Positions 16,059 through 23,584 of a stretch of DNA of 64,000 nt are shown piece after piece. The notes beneath the pieces were generated by a model. The model ran no database searches. It worked only from the letters and a program-made list of their open reading frames with translations, and had not been told where the DNA came from. The translations under genes were made by a program, and so were the position numbers. The stretch comes from Nitrospinaceae bacterium (GTDB lineage Bacteria > Nitrospinota > Nitrospinia > Nitrospinales > Nitrospinaceae): the NCBI GenBank assembly GCA_024644405.1, contig JAHELC010000008.1:1-64000 (forward strand), written 5' to 3'. Each line of letters starts with the position of its first letter. Position 1 is the first letter of the stretch.

Positions 16059-18878
16059 TTACGCGTTTGTTTTTTCAAGTGCCCGTTTCAACAACCGGGT
16101 AATGTCGGGATCATGGGGCAACCGTTCACCCGCCTTTTTTAGAACCGTCACCGCCTGATCCGGGCGATTCGTCTGCAGGTAAAGCCTGGCGAGGGAAAGC
16201 GATCCGAAAACATAATACGGGTTGATCTCGAGTGTCTTGCGATACGCCTGCTCCGCCTTGCCAAACTCCTGCACAACGGTATACACATTCCCCAGGTTCA
16301 GATAAGTGATCACATGATCCGGTTCCTGCTCCAGAATTTTCAGATACAGGTGAACCGCCCGTTCATAAGCCTCCCGGTTCACCGCCGCCACCGCCTCATC
16401 CAGATACTGATCGATGCGGGCTTTGCGTTTGATCTCCCGGACCTGAACCTCAGACCGCTCGAGGGTCCCGATCTGCTTTCTAACCGTCTCCTGTTCTTCC
16501 AGGCTCAGTTCATCGAACCTTAACAGCGAAGGCATCACTTGAAAATGAGGGGTGATCTGGCGGACGATCACCTGGCGCTCGTCTTTATAAATATATTCGG
16601 GCGCACCGAACTCCAGCAGGGAGTTGTCATCGGTGTGAATGGGAGCGTCTCCGCTGAATTTTCTTAATTCGCCCTGATCCATGATCAACAATCCCATCAA
16701 GTCCCGCACGCTCGATATCCCCAGCCGTTTCAGTGCCCGCCCCTGGACCGGGTCCTCCAGCAACCGTTTGACTTTTTCATAAGGCAGGGAGTACGGCGCT
16801 TGCGACCCGATCAACAGATAATCGTCCCCGACAATGGACTCCCACATGGTGACATTGGGAAATACTGAAAGAAACGCGCGGGAGATGGATTTGAAACTTT
16901 CCGGAGACATGTTGGTGTGCATCCAGATGCACATGATTCCGCCAGGCTGCAAACGGGTATTTGCCAACTCGTAAAAATCCCGCGTGAACAACGCCCCGAC
17001 CCCGGAAATCCAGGGATTGGAGGGTTCGGAGATTATGACGTCATATTTCTTTTTCGTCAGCGTAATGTGGTTCCGGCCGTCTTCCAGGATCACCCGCACC
17101 CGGGGATCGTCCAGAGCCTGATGATTGAAGGGATCAAAAAACCGGCTCCCTTCAATGACCGTGGGAGAAATTTCCACGAGGTCAATATCCTTCGCCGGGA
17201 ATTGCTCCACCGCCCCCAAGGTCACACCACTCCCCTGCCCTACAACCAGAACACTTTCAGGATTTTTACTGAAAAACATCGGAAGGTAACCGGACAACAA
17301 TTGAGTCCGCATGTCCAAAGCCAACGAAGCGTCGGTCTTGCCATTCACCCGCAAAAAGATATTGCCGTCGACGGACAATTCGGTGGTCACCGTGGTGTGC
17401 ATGCCCTCCTTGTAAAACAGGATCTTGTTTTTTCTCTGAAGGGCGCCCTCCAGTTCATCGATCCGGTAGGGCATGAACGAACCGCTGGATATCACAGCTT
17501 TATCCCAGGGATCAATACCACGAGCCCCCAGAATCCAGATAAACAGCAAACCCGGCAAAACATACGTTTTAAAACTGGCCTGCAGGCTGGAGGTGTACAG
17601 CAATATGATTCCCAGAACGATATTAACGAATACCGCCCAGAGAATCGTATTTTGGACCCCCAGGATGGGAATCAACAAAAATCCTCCAATCAAAGAACCG
17701 AGGATGGTTCCCACGGTATTGGACGCGTACGCGGTTCCCACATGATGTCCCAGCGTCCTGAGGTTCCGCGCCACCAACCGCACCACCACCGGAAACTGGG
17801 CTCCCATGAGAAACGTGGGGATAAAGATCAGTGAAAGGATGATTAAAAAATTTGACCATTGAATGGTAGAAAAATCCAGGCCCCAGTTCAGGTACACCCA
17901 GCGATTGACCAGAGGCACTCTTCCAAAAAAAGGTAACGCCGCCAGCGCGGACAGGCCGATACCCACCTGCAGCCAGCCGAAAACTTTTTTCAAATCTTTG
18001 AAGCGCCCGACGATTCGGGAAAACACCAGGGTCCCTAAAGCCAGCCCCAGAATGAAGGCGGTCAGTATCAGACTGAACGCATAAACGGACGATCCCAGTA
18101 GGAGAGAAAAAATACGGGTCCACGCCACCTGATAAACCAACGAAGCGATTCCGGTCACACAAAAACCGCCGAGGATCAAAATCACGTCCGGGGTATAAAA
18201 CCGGAATTCTTTTTCCGAAGGCGGTAACGCCTCAGACGAACTGGAACGAGCCCACTGACTGCGGAAGAAAATCAAAATGACCGATGCCAGGCCGAGATTG
18301 AGACCCGCGGCAATCCAGATGGTGGTGCTGACGCCGTAGAGTTTCATGAACACGAAGGCGCTGGTCAAGGCTCCCGCCACTGCTCCAAAGGTGTTCACCG
18401 CGTACAAGGTGCCGACATCCCGGCCGATCACTTCCGGTTTTTCCGAAACGAATTTGCCCAGAATCGGCAGGGTGGCGCCCATCAACGCAGCCGGGACCAA
18501 TAGAATTGCCCCACACACCCCGAAACGAAAAAAACTGGTGAGCGTATAAGATTGCTGGAAATTGGTATAGATCCACTGGAAGAACGGCAGGGAGACATCG
18601 ATGAAGTGAGGAATGAGCAAGCAGTAAATCCCGATCGCACCCTCAAGCAAAGCATAAATCAATAGCGGCCGGCCGCCCCGGTCGATGAACCGTCCTCCGA
18701 AGAAACTCCCCAGAGCCAGCCCCCCCATGAAGGTGGTGAGCACAGTGGAAACGGAATAATGCGTGTTGCCGAGAACGAGGGTGAGCAGGCGGGTCCACAC
18801 CACTTCATAAATAAGACCGGTGGCACCGGAGACGAAGAAAAAAAGAAAAACCCAAATGCGAAAATGGGAGCGGCTCAA
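16059..18878 (-). CDS. Fused MFS-like membrane domain, spermidine-synthase-like domain and C-terminal TPRs
   Basis: 939 residues. Residues about 1-470 are hydrophobic, with at least a dozen membrane segments and duplicated beginnings (GATGLIYEVVWTRLLTLVLG and GIASLVYQVAWTRIFSLLLG), the pattern of MFS-fused SpeE proteins. Residues about 520-760 form a methyltransferase-fold spermidine-synthase-like domain with VLVVGQGSGVTLGAVEQF, IDLVEISPTVIEGS and VIISEPSNPW. The usual catalytic Asp region is EPSNP, so polyamine synthesis is uncertain. The last about 130 residues contain two to three TPRs (PDHVITYLNLGNVYTVVQEF). The start is a TTG at 18878. It lies 24 bases after the FGE-like gene. Confidence 0.85.
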   Translation of the reverse strand: MSRSHFRIWVFLFFFVSGATGLIYEVVWTRLLTLVLGNTHYSVSTVLTTFMGGLALGSFFGGRFIDRGGRPLLIYALLEGAIGIYCLLIPHFIDVSLPFFQWIYTNFQQSYTLTSFFRFGVCGAILLVPAALMGATLPILGKFVSEKPEVIGRDVGTLYAVNTFGAVAGALTSAFVFMKLYGVSTTIWIAAGLNLGLASVILIFFRSQWARSSSSEALPPSEKEFRFYTPDVILILGGFCVTGIASLVYQVAWTRIFSLLLGSSVYAFSLILTAFILGLALGTLVFSRIVGRFKDLKKVFGWLQVGIGLSALAALPFFGRVPLVNRWVYLNWGLDFSTIQWSNFLIILSLIFIPTFLMGAQFPVVVRLVARNLRTLGHHVGTAYASNTVGTILGSLIGGFLLIPILGVQNTILWAVFVNIVLGIILLYTSSLQASFKTYVLPGLLFIWILGARGIDPWDKAVISSGSFMPYRIDELEGALQRKNKILFYKEGMHTTVTTELSVDGNIFLRVNGKTDASLALDMRTQLLSGYLPMFFSKNPESVLVVGQGSGVTLGAVEQFPAKDIDLVEISPTVIEGSRFFDPFNHQALDDPRVRVILEDGRNHITLTKKKYDVIISEPSNPWISGVGALFTRDFYELANTRLQPGGIMCIWMHTNMSPESFKSISRAFLSVFPNVTMWESIVGDDYLLIGSQAPYSLPYEKVKRLLEDPVQGRALKRLGISSVRDLMGLLIMDQGELRKFSGDAPIHTDDNSLLEFGAPEYIYKDERQVIVRQITPHFQVMPSLLRFDELSLEEQETVRKQIGTLERSEVQVREIKRKARIDQYLDEAVAAVNREAYERAVHLYLKILEQEPDHVITYLNLGNVYTVVQEFGKAEQAYRKTLEINPYYVFGSLSLARLYLQTNRPDQAVTVLKKAGERLPHDPDITRLLKRALEKTNA

Positions 18879-18902
18879 ATGAGACTGTTCCGTAAGTAAC
18901 GG

Positions 18903-19808
18903 TTATTTGTTTTTTGTGTTCTTTTCAACCGACTTGCCACAGCGGAAACCGACAATACTGTCTTTACGTCCGGGAGTGGCGGCGAATCTTTTGGCGGAGC
19001 GAATATCCACTTTACGTGCATCCCAGGATCCACCCCGGAATACCCGGTTCTTGGATCGATCAGCCCCTTGTGGATTGATCATGGGAGACTTCTGGTAATA
19101 ATGCTGATCATACCAATCCTCCACCCATTCGGAAACGTTTCCTGCCATATCGTAAACCCCATACACGCTGCGGCCCATGGGGAAACTTCCTACCGGGGCC
19201 ATATATTGAAATCCATCTGCGGTGCCGGAGATATTGGCGCGTTTGGGGAGCACCGAATTGCCCCAGGGATATATCAGGCCATGCGTCCCTCGGGCGGCTT
19301 TCTCCCATTCCGCTTCCTTGAGGAGACGCTTGCCCGCCCAGGTGCAGTAATTCACCGCATCGCTCCAGGATACCCCGACCACCGGGTACTTGGGGGTTTT
19401 CAGAATATTGTGATCGCCCTGGAAAAAAGGTACGGACGGTTCCACATAGCTGGCGGCGCGTCGGAACACGTTGTAATCTTCCACGCTCACCTCATACTTA
19501 TCGATGTAAAAAGCATCGAGATATATCTCCTGTTGGGGTTTTTCGTCAAACCCGCCGGATTCCGAACCGCGCGTGAACACGCCTTCGGGAACCAGGATCA
19601 TTTCCCGCCCGTCGTCGCCGACCAGGGTTTCATAAATACTGAAATCGCGGTTATCTTCAATCGTGACCTGTTTGGTTTGCGCCTGCATTTTGCGAACCTT
19701 GGCATCATGATCGATGGATTTTTTGATTTCCCAGACGATCACCAGAAGAAACAGGATGGAAATGGCAAAGCAGGCGATCACCCCTATGACTAACTGTTTA
19801 TTGTTCAT
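18903..19808 (-). CDS. Formylglycine-generating-enzyme-like protein (FGE-sulfatase domain), catalytic cysteines absent
   Basis: 301 residues. One N-terminal membrane helix (about residues 6-27) puts the rest in the periplasm. The FGE-sulfatase fold is clear: MILVPEGVFTRGSESGGFDE, FYIDKYEVSVEDYNVF, PVVGVSWSDAVNYCTWAGKR, EAEWEKAARGTHGLIYPWG and VRFRGGSW-type RVFRGGSWDARK, ending GFRCGKS. In true formylglycine-generating enzymes the RGGS motif is followed by a pair of cysteines. Here that stretch reads WDARKVDIRSAKR with none, so cysteine oxidation is unlikely. Such paralogues serve other roles, such as PvdO- or EgtB-like functions. ATG 19808 begins MNNKQLVIGV. Confidence 0.85.
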   Translation of the reverse strand: MNNKQLVIGVIACFAISILFLLVIVWEIKKSIDHDAKVRKMQAQTKQVTIEDNRDFSIYETLVGDDGREMILVPEGVFTRGSESGGFDEKPQQEIYLDAFYIDKYEVSVEDYNVFRRAASYVEPSVPFFQGDHNILKTPKYPVVGVSWSDAVNYCTWAGKRLLKEAEWEKAARGTHGLIYPWGNSVLPKRANISGTADGFQYMAPVGSFPMGRSVYGVYDMAGNVSEWVEDWYDQHYYQKSPMINPQGADRSKNRVFRGGSWDARKVDIRSAKRFAATPGRKDSIVGFRCGKSVEKNTKNK

Positions 19809-19853
19809 ATTTTTATATGTTTAAAGGAGATAAAAGGCTAAAATGGCAAAGTG

Positions 19854-19881
19854 ATTATAGTTTAACACGACCGGAAAGCAA
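19854..19881 (-). promoter_or_regulatory. Putative promoter of the FGE-like/SpeE-fusion/TPR run
   Basis: On the minus strand, TTGCTT (19876-19881) and a perfect TATAAT (19854-19859) are separated by 16 bases, ending about 45 bases before the FGE-like ATG. It lies within the 88-base gap shared with the divergent phosphatase gene. Confidence 0.45.
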
Positions 19882-19896
19882 TCCTAAACGATACGG

Positions 19897-20685
19897 ATGA
19901 AAGATCTCCTCGCCGCCAAAGAAACCGCCCTGTCCTGGCTGAAACCCGTTAGCCGGGAAATCCTCAACGGGTTCCAAAAAGAGCTCACCGTACAACAAAA
20001 AGCGGACCAAAGTCCAGTCACCATTGCCGATCAAAAAGCCGAGGAAATGCTGCGTAAAAGCATTCACCGGTATTTTCCGGACCATGGAATCATCGGCGAG
20101 GAATTCGGCGAAGAGGAAGCGGACAGGGAATGGGTGTGGACGGTGGATCCGATTGACGGCACCCGTTCGTTTATTCAGGGATTACCGCTGTTTGCCACGC
20201 TCCTGTCCCTCCTGCACAAGGGGGAGCCCGTGATGGGTATTATTTGCCTGCCTGCGATGGAGGAAACGGTCTGGGCTGTGAAAGGCAAAGGCACCCACTC
20301 GGGAAACCGCCGGCTGCATGTTTCTTCCCATACGAAATTGCAGGATTCCGTTCTGGCGACGGCGGACCTTTACTGTTTCCGCGAAAAAAAATTTCTCCGG
20401 TTCTGGAACCAGTTGCATTCCCGGGCCAAGCTGGTGAGAACCTATCCCGACGCATTCGGACACCTGATGGCGATTCGAGGATCGGTCGATGCCATGATCG
20501 ACCCCTGGGCTTACATCTGGGATTTCGCGCCCTGTAAAATTCTGGTTCAGGAAGCTGGAGGGGCTTTTATCAATTTCAGGGGAAACAAAAACAGTCTCTG
20601 CGAAGGGTCGGCACTGGTGGGAAACGCCCAGCTTGTGAAGGCACTGCAGAAATCGATACAATCCGCCCGCCCACAAAAAGGATAG
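19897..20685 (+). CDS. hisN: Inositol-monophosphatase family phosphatase, HisN-like
   Basis: 262-residue Mg2+-dependent phosphatase. The metal site is seen as GEEFGEEE (about residue 66), WTVDPIDGTRSFIQGLPLF (about residue 83) and AYIWDFAPCKILVQEAGG (about residue 208). Among IMPase relatives, the DPIDGTRSF with WDxAP pattern and short loops resemble HisN-type histidinol-phosphate phosphatase. Inositol or 3'-phosphoadenosine-5'-phosphate phosphatase (CysQ-type) activity cannot be excluded. No histidine genes adjoin it; hisC is about 16 kb away. It is convergent with the DUF2203 gene with a 13-base gap. Confidence 0.8.
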   Translation: MKDLLAAKETALSWLKPVSREILNGFQKELTVQQKADQSPVTIADQKAEEMLRKSIHRYFPDHGIIGEEFGEEEADREWVWTVDPIDGTRSFIQGLPLFATLLSLLHKGEPVMGIICLPAMEETVWAVKGKGTHSGNRRLHVSSHTKLQDSVLATADLYCFREKKFLRFWNQLHSRAKLVRTYPDAFGHLMAIRGSVDAMIDPWAYIWDFAPCKILVQEAGGAFINFRGNKNSLCEGSALVGNAQLVKALQKSIQSARPQKG

Positions 20686-20698
20686 CGGTTTGCATTCA

Positions 20699-21076
20699 CT
20701 AAATGGGCTGGCGGCCCGCAAACCCGGTATCCAGATCGTGCCAGAACCGGATTTCCTGTTCGGGGATTTTCCAGCACAGGAAAACCTCTTTGCCTTCCCG
20801 GATGGAGGGAAAATCCACCAGCCCCATTTCGATCCCTTTTAGAACACAGCCTCTTTTCTCAAAGTTCTTGGTGATCTGGTTGGCTTTTAATGCCACTTTC
20901 AGATAATCCGTCCCGTAAATGCTTCCCCCACCATATTCCGCCTTGGAGCGGGCTTTTTGAATATCCGGGAAACCTTTATGCATGAGCGAATACAATTCCT
21001 GCAGGCGGGGAACCCAGTCGTTCAATTCGGGAATCAGAGCGTTGGCTTCTTCAACGGTAAAGTACTTTTTCGGCAT
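20699..21076 (-). CDS. DUF2203 family protein
   Basis: 125 residues from ATG 21076, which has GGAAGAG upstream on the minus strand. It begins KYFTVEEANALIPEL, the signature start of DUF2203, and ends with the family's other conserved stretch, LVDFPSIREGKEVFLCWKIP followed by RFWHDLDTGFAGRQP. The family is small, helical and cytoplasmic, and has no established function. A longer in-frame start at 21133 would add 19 residues with no support. Confidence 0.85.
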   Translation of the reverse strand: MPKKYFTVEEANALIPELNDWVPRLQELYSLMHKGFPDIQKARSKAEYGGGSIYGTDYLKVALKANQITKNFEKRGCVLKGIEMGLVDFPSIREGKEVFLCWKIPEQEIRFWHDLDTGFAGRQPI

Positions 21077-21509
21077 GAAAACTCTTCCTGATACGGGGTT
21101 TTCTGAGAAAGGTTTGAAATTGCAATCATACACGGGAACCCAAAAAATTCAAATGGCTTCCGGAAAAGTTTTTATGCCAGAGATTTCAATTAGTTAATAT
21201 AAATTTTGTGCCCTTTCCCGGAAAACAGCTAAAAATCGTCTTCAGAATACGTAAATCCCTGAAAATTCCATTTGATCAGATAATTAGCCGGACGAAATGG
21301 AGTTTTTCTATTGACAAATCTCCTCTAAGATTATAAATTCCGGTGCAAGACGCCTCAGAATGTCTTCAAAAATGGCCGCTTAGTGGTGGAGACGCAGCGC
21401 GGGCCTGATACTGTCGGTATTTCATAATTCATTCGTTCGCTGTTTGTAAATGAATTATTTATTTATGAGTTTTACCTATTAAGTACAATCTTTTTTAGGG
21501 GAGACAACA
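21077..21509 (+). other. Intergenic stretch holding a promoter and a possible structured leader
   Basis: About 430 bases with no plausible protein gene. TTGACA (21311-21316) and TATAAA (21332-21337) are 15 bases apart (TAAATT at 17 bases is the alternative). They would start a leader of about 165 bases before the small secreted protein at 21510. Three short hairpins can be drawn in it: AAGAC/GTCTT (21347-21366), a bulged GGCCGC/GCGGGCC (21374-21404), and AUAC/GUAU (21409-21420). A perfect 10-bp inverted repeat follows. The left half (21077-21300) shows nothing I recognise. Confidence 0.5.
21424..21458. repeat. Perfect 10-bp inverted repeat upstream of the small secreted protein
   Basis: ATAATTCATT (21424-21433) and its exact complement AATGAATTAT (21449-21458) flank a 15-base spacer, about 50 bases before the ATG. 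It is AT-rich and not followed by a T-run, so an operator or an RNA hairpin in the leader is likelier than a terminator. Confidence 0.7.
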
Positions 21510-21962
21510 ATGAAAAAGAAAGCGCTTTTGTTAGCAGTATGTATTGCGGCTGTACTGGCTTTCGGAGTGAACAGTGCCGTTGCCGACGAATTGGTTCCGG
21601 GTTCCTATGCTCAGCAGGATCAGAGCGTAATGAGCGTTGGCCAGACCATGGTTGAAATGGGTGCCAGACAACGTGCTCTGACGGATGCCGTCAACCGCGC
21701 GTCCCGCGCTCATCTGTCCCGAAACTCTGCCTCTGGAATCAATGTGGACCAGCAGTTTGGTTCCTCCCAGACCGATCAATCCTGGAAAGCCGCCAAGACG
21801 GTGGAAGAAGCCCAGGTTCGTGGACTGGTAGCCGGTGACTGTCAGGGTGACAATTCCGACGGCCAATACCGGAAGCAGATGAATCAGAATCGCAAAGGCT
21901 ACATGAAGGAAAATCTGGTTCCGAATTCCATGTGCGCCGAAATTCATCCGACTCTGAAGTAA
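21510..21962 (+). CDS. Small secreted protein of unknown function
   Basis: 150 residues. The start ATG 21510 has GGGGAG just upstream. A clear signal peptide (MKKKALLLAVCIAAVLAFG, cleavage after about residue 25 at AVADEL) leaves a mature protein of about 125 residues. It is rich in Gln, Ser and Asn, with two cysteines (GDCQGDN and NSMCAEI) that could form a disulfide. I recognise no family. A promoter and possible structured leader upstream and a strong terminator 41 bases downstream make it a self-contained transcription unit, probably well expressed. Confidence 0.8.
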   Translation: MKKKALLLAVCIAAVLAFGVNSAVADELVPGSYAQQDQSVMSVGQTMVEMGARQRALTDAVNRASRAHLSRNSASGINVDQQFGSSQTDQSWKAAKTVEEAQVRGLVAGDCQGDNSDGQYRKQMNQNRKGYMKENLVPNSMCAEIHPTLK

Positions 21963-22003
21963 GCTAAACAGCTTTGGGACTCTTGGTCCTGGTAGATTCG
22001 ATT

Positions 22004-22039
22004 AAAAAGCCGATAGAGTTAATACTCTATCGGCTTTTT
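22004..22039 (+). terminator. Strong rho-independent terminator
   Basis: A 16-bp perfect stem, AAAAAGCCGATAGAGT (22004-22019) and ACTCTATCGGCTTTTT (22024-22039), with a four-base TAAT loop and a T-run. It closes the unit of the small secreted protein that ends at 21962. Confidence 0.95.
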
Positions 22040-22063
22040 CTATGCCATTTCCTCCGAAGGAAT

Positions 22064-22489
22064 ATTCAAAAAACTTTCCTCCTTCTCCTTTCAGGCTGGT
22101 TTTTGGTTTTATATATGACCTTTCCTGCCTATTCGTTTGAAACGATTTCCCTCAAGAAGTACAAGACCCAGGCAATCAAGGTGACCAACCCGGTGGATTT
22201 GACCCGGCTCCCGCTCAACAAAACATTTCAGGTCAATTCACCCGACTTTGTCCTGCAATTTTTCTTCAGCGGTCCGGATATTCTGGGAATCATCTTAAAG
22301 CGTAATTTAGACAAAGCGCTTTTCGTGAGGTGGTGCTTCTTCCGAAACTGCGAGGAAAGTCCGTTTGATTTTATATCGGTCATCGCCCAACCTCATGGCC
22401 CTCCCATGGCAAACGGCTTTTTTGAAAACAAGTTTCCTCCCGGGCTGAATTATCGTTTCCAGGGCCTGTCTTTTTACACCCGAAATTGA
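22064..22489 (+). CDS. Probable exported hypothetical protein, start uncertain
   Basis: The open frame continues through the terminator, so the true start must be after 22039. From an ATT at 22064, with GAAGGAA ending about two bases before it, the protein would start with a plausible signal peptide (QKTFLLLLSGWFLVLYMTF), cleaved near AYSFET, and be 141 residues. The only in-frame ATG (22115) would remove most of the signal. An ATT start is rare, so this is tentative. The mature part has no family I recognise; it includes a VNSPDFVLQFFFSGPDILGI stretch and a Cys pair. It may instead be a decaying gene. Confidence 0.4.
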   Translation: MQKTFLLLLSGWFLVLYMTFPAYSFETISLKKYKTQAIKVTNPVDLTRLPLNKTFQVNSPDFVLQFFFSGPDILGIILKRNLDKALFVRWCFFRNCEESPFDFISVIAQPHGPPMANGFFENKFPPGLNYRFQGLSFYTRN

Positions 22490-22550
22490 TTTTGTCCTGA
22501 ATACGAATTCGATCAAAGTCTCACCCCGTAGCCTGCCCATTTCCAAATTC

Positions 22551-22559
22551 TGATATAAT
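22551..22559 (+). promoter_or_regulatory. Extended -10 promoter of the DUF1566 gene
   Basis: TGATATAATA contains TG-N-TATAAT (TATAAT at 22554-22559), 33 bases before the ATG at 22592. No -35 hexamer is visible, as expected for extended -10 promoters. Confidence 0.5.
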
Positions 22560-22591
22560 ACCCCCATCTCAAAATTCTTACCGAGGTCTCC

Positions 22592-23029
22592 ATGTCAGAC
22601 AACAGATTTATCGATAACGGCAACGAAACCATCACCGACTCCTCAACCGGGTTGACCTGGCTGAAAAAAGATACCCGGCAGATGCTGGGAAAATGGCGAA
22701 ACCTGGAACAATGCCAGGAGTACGCTCAACAACTGAATAATGAAAACTATGCCGGGTTCAACGACTGGCGGGTGTGCAAACTCGAGGATATCAAAAGTAT
22801 CTATGACAAGAATTTCTCTTTGAAAGCCAAAGGCGGAGATATCATTTACCTTCCGCCGGTATTTGAACCGGATTGCGCCGATGTCACCTGGACGGATACG
22901 GTCAACAAGGACCGGGCGATGATGTTCAATTTGATCAAGGGCCGGTCCAACTGGATCAACAAGCTGGGTGAAGGTCCTTTTGCCGCAAGAATCGTCCGAG
23001 GCTCCTTGGCAGGAGAGACAGCTGGCTGA
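22592..23029 (+). CDS. DUF1566 (Lcl C-terminal) domain protein
   Basis: 145 residues without a signal peptide. It is built on the DUF1566 pattern: RFIDNGNETITDSSTGLTWL at the start, then QCQEYAQQLNNENYAGFNDW and RVCKLEDIKSIYD, and a VTWTDTV stretch before an ARIVRG ending. The family adopts a C-type-lectin/FGE-like fold in secreted and cytoplasmic proteins, with no defined activity in most. GAGG precedes the ATG. It stands alone behind an extended -10 promoter. Confidence 0.85.
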   Translation: MSDNRFIDNGNETITDSSTGLTWLKKDTRQMLGKWRNLEQCQEYAQQLNNENYAGFNDWRVCKLEDIKSIYDKNFSLKAKGGDIIYLPPVFEPDCADVTWTDTVNKDRAMMFNLIKGRSNWINKLGEGPFAARIVRGSLAGETAG

Positions 23030-23178
23030 CGGTTAACAGCAAACGATGTTCGCTGAGCGCATTTAAAAGAAGATGCAGTCCAGCGTCACGCTTGCCAGGC
23101 AAGGCCGGGAGCAATCTTCGCTGAGGCACTATTGCGCGTTCGAGAAGTATCCTTCGCCAGCCGAGGTTTTAAATTGCC

Positions 23179-23195
23179 ACCGGCGGCTCTCCGGT
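23179..23195 (-). terminator. Possible weak terminator after the TauE/SafE gene
   Basis: ACCGG (23179-23183) and CCGGT (23191-23195) form a short hairpin with a seven-base loop. On the minus strand it is followed by the T-containing GGCAATTTAAAACC. It lies 20 bases beyond the TauE/SafE stop. The T-tract is poor, so the call is tentative. Confidence 0.3.
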
Positions 23196-23214
23196 CACCC
23201 CCCACGAAACGGCT

Positions 23215-23580
23215 TCAGACGGCACTGCGCGACTGAACCACCAGCCAGATGGCCAGGAGCACCAGAATGCCCGCAAAGAAACGCTTAAAGTTCTGTTCGG
23301 ACATGCTTTGTAAAATGATGGGGCCGACCTGAGCCCCGGCGATCCCTCCTAAAGCAATCATCAGGCCGGTTTTCAAGTCGATGTTCCCCAATTTGTAATG
23401 GGCCGCCACCGAGGATACGGCGATCAGTAACACCACCAGAAACGAGGTGCCGACCGCCATATGCGCTTTCTTCCCCAGATACAGCAGAACAGGGACTACC
23501 AGAAATCCGCCGCCCAAACCGGACATGGAGGCCAGAATTCCAATCGCCAGTCCCAACAAAACCAAGAGAATCCATTCCAA
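23215..23580 (-). CDS. Half-size TauE/SafE family membrane protein
   Basis: 121 residues from a TTG at 23580. It has GGAGG upstream with an eight-base spacing and lies four bases after the stop of the symporter gene. The sequence LAIGILASMSGLGGGFLVVP is the conserved first half of the sulfite/organosulfonate exporter family, and LMIALGGIAGAQVGPIILQ is the second conserved loop. Full TauE proteins have about 250 residues and duplicate this unit. Half-size forms occur and probably act as dimers. A longer in-frame opening to 23622 lies within the upstream gene. Confidence 0.8.
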   Translation of the reverse strand: MEWILLVLLGLAIGILASMSGLGGGFLVVPVLLYLGKKAHMAVGTSFLVVLLIAVSSVAAHYKLGNIDLKTGLMIALGGIAGAQVGPIILQSMSEQNFKRFFAGILVLLAIWLVVQSRSAV

Positions 23581-23584
23581 TTGA

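Noticed and set aside
21341-21420. c-di-GMP-I (GEMM) riboswitch
   Set aside because: One stretch resembles the core, but the spacing to the first conserved GCAA element is far too long and the closing P1 stem is absent. It is kept only as a leader of unknown type.
23030-23214. Possible small gene between DUF1566 and the TauE/SafE gene
   Set aside because: Short frames here have no ribosome site and no motif. It probably holds only 3' ends and a weak hairpin.
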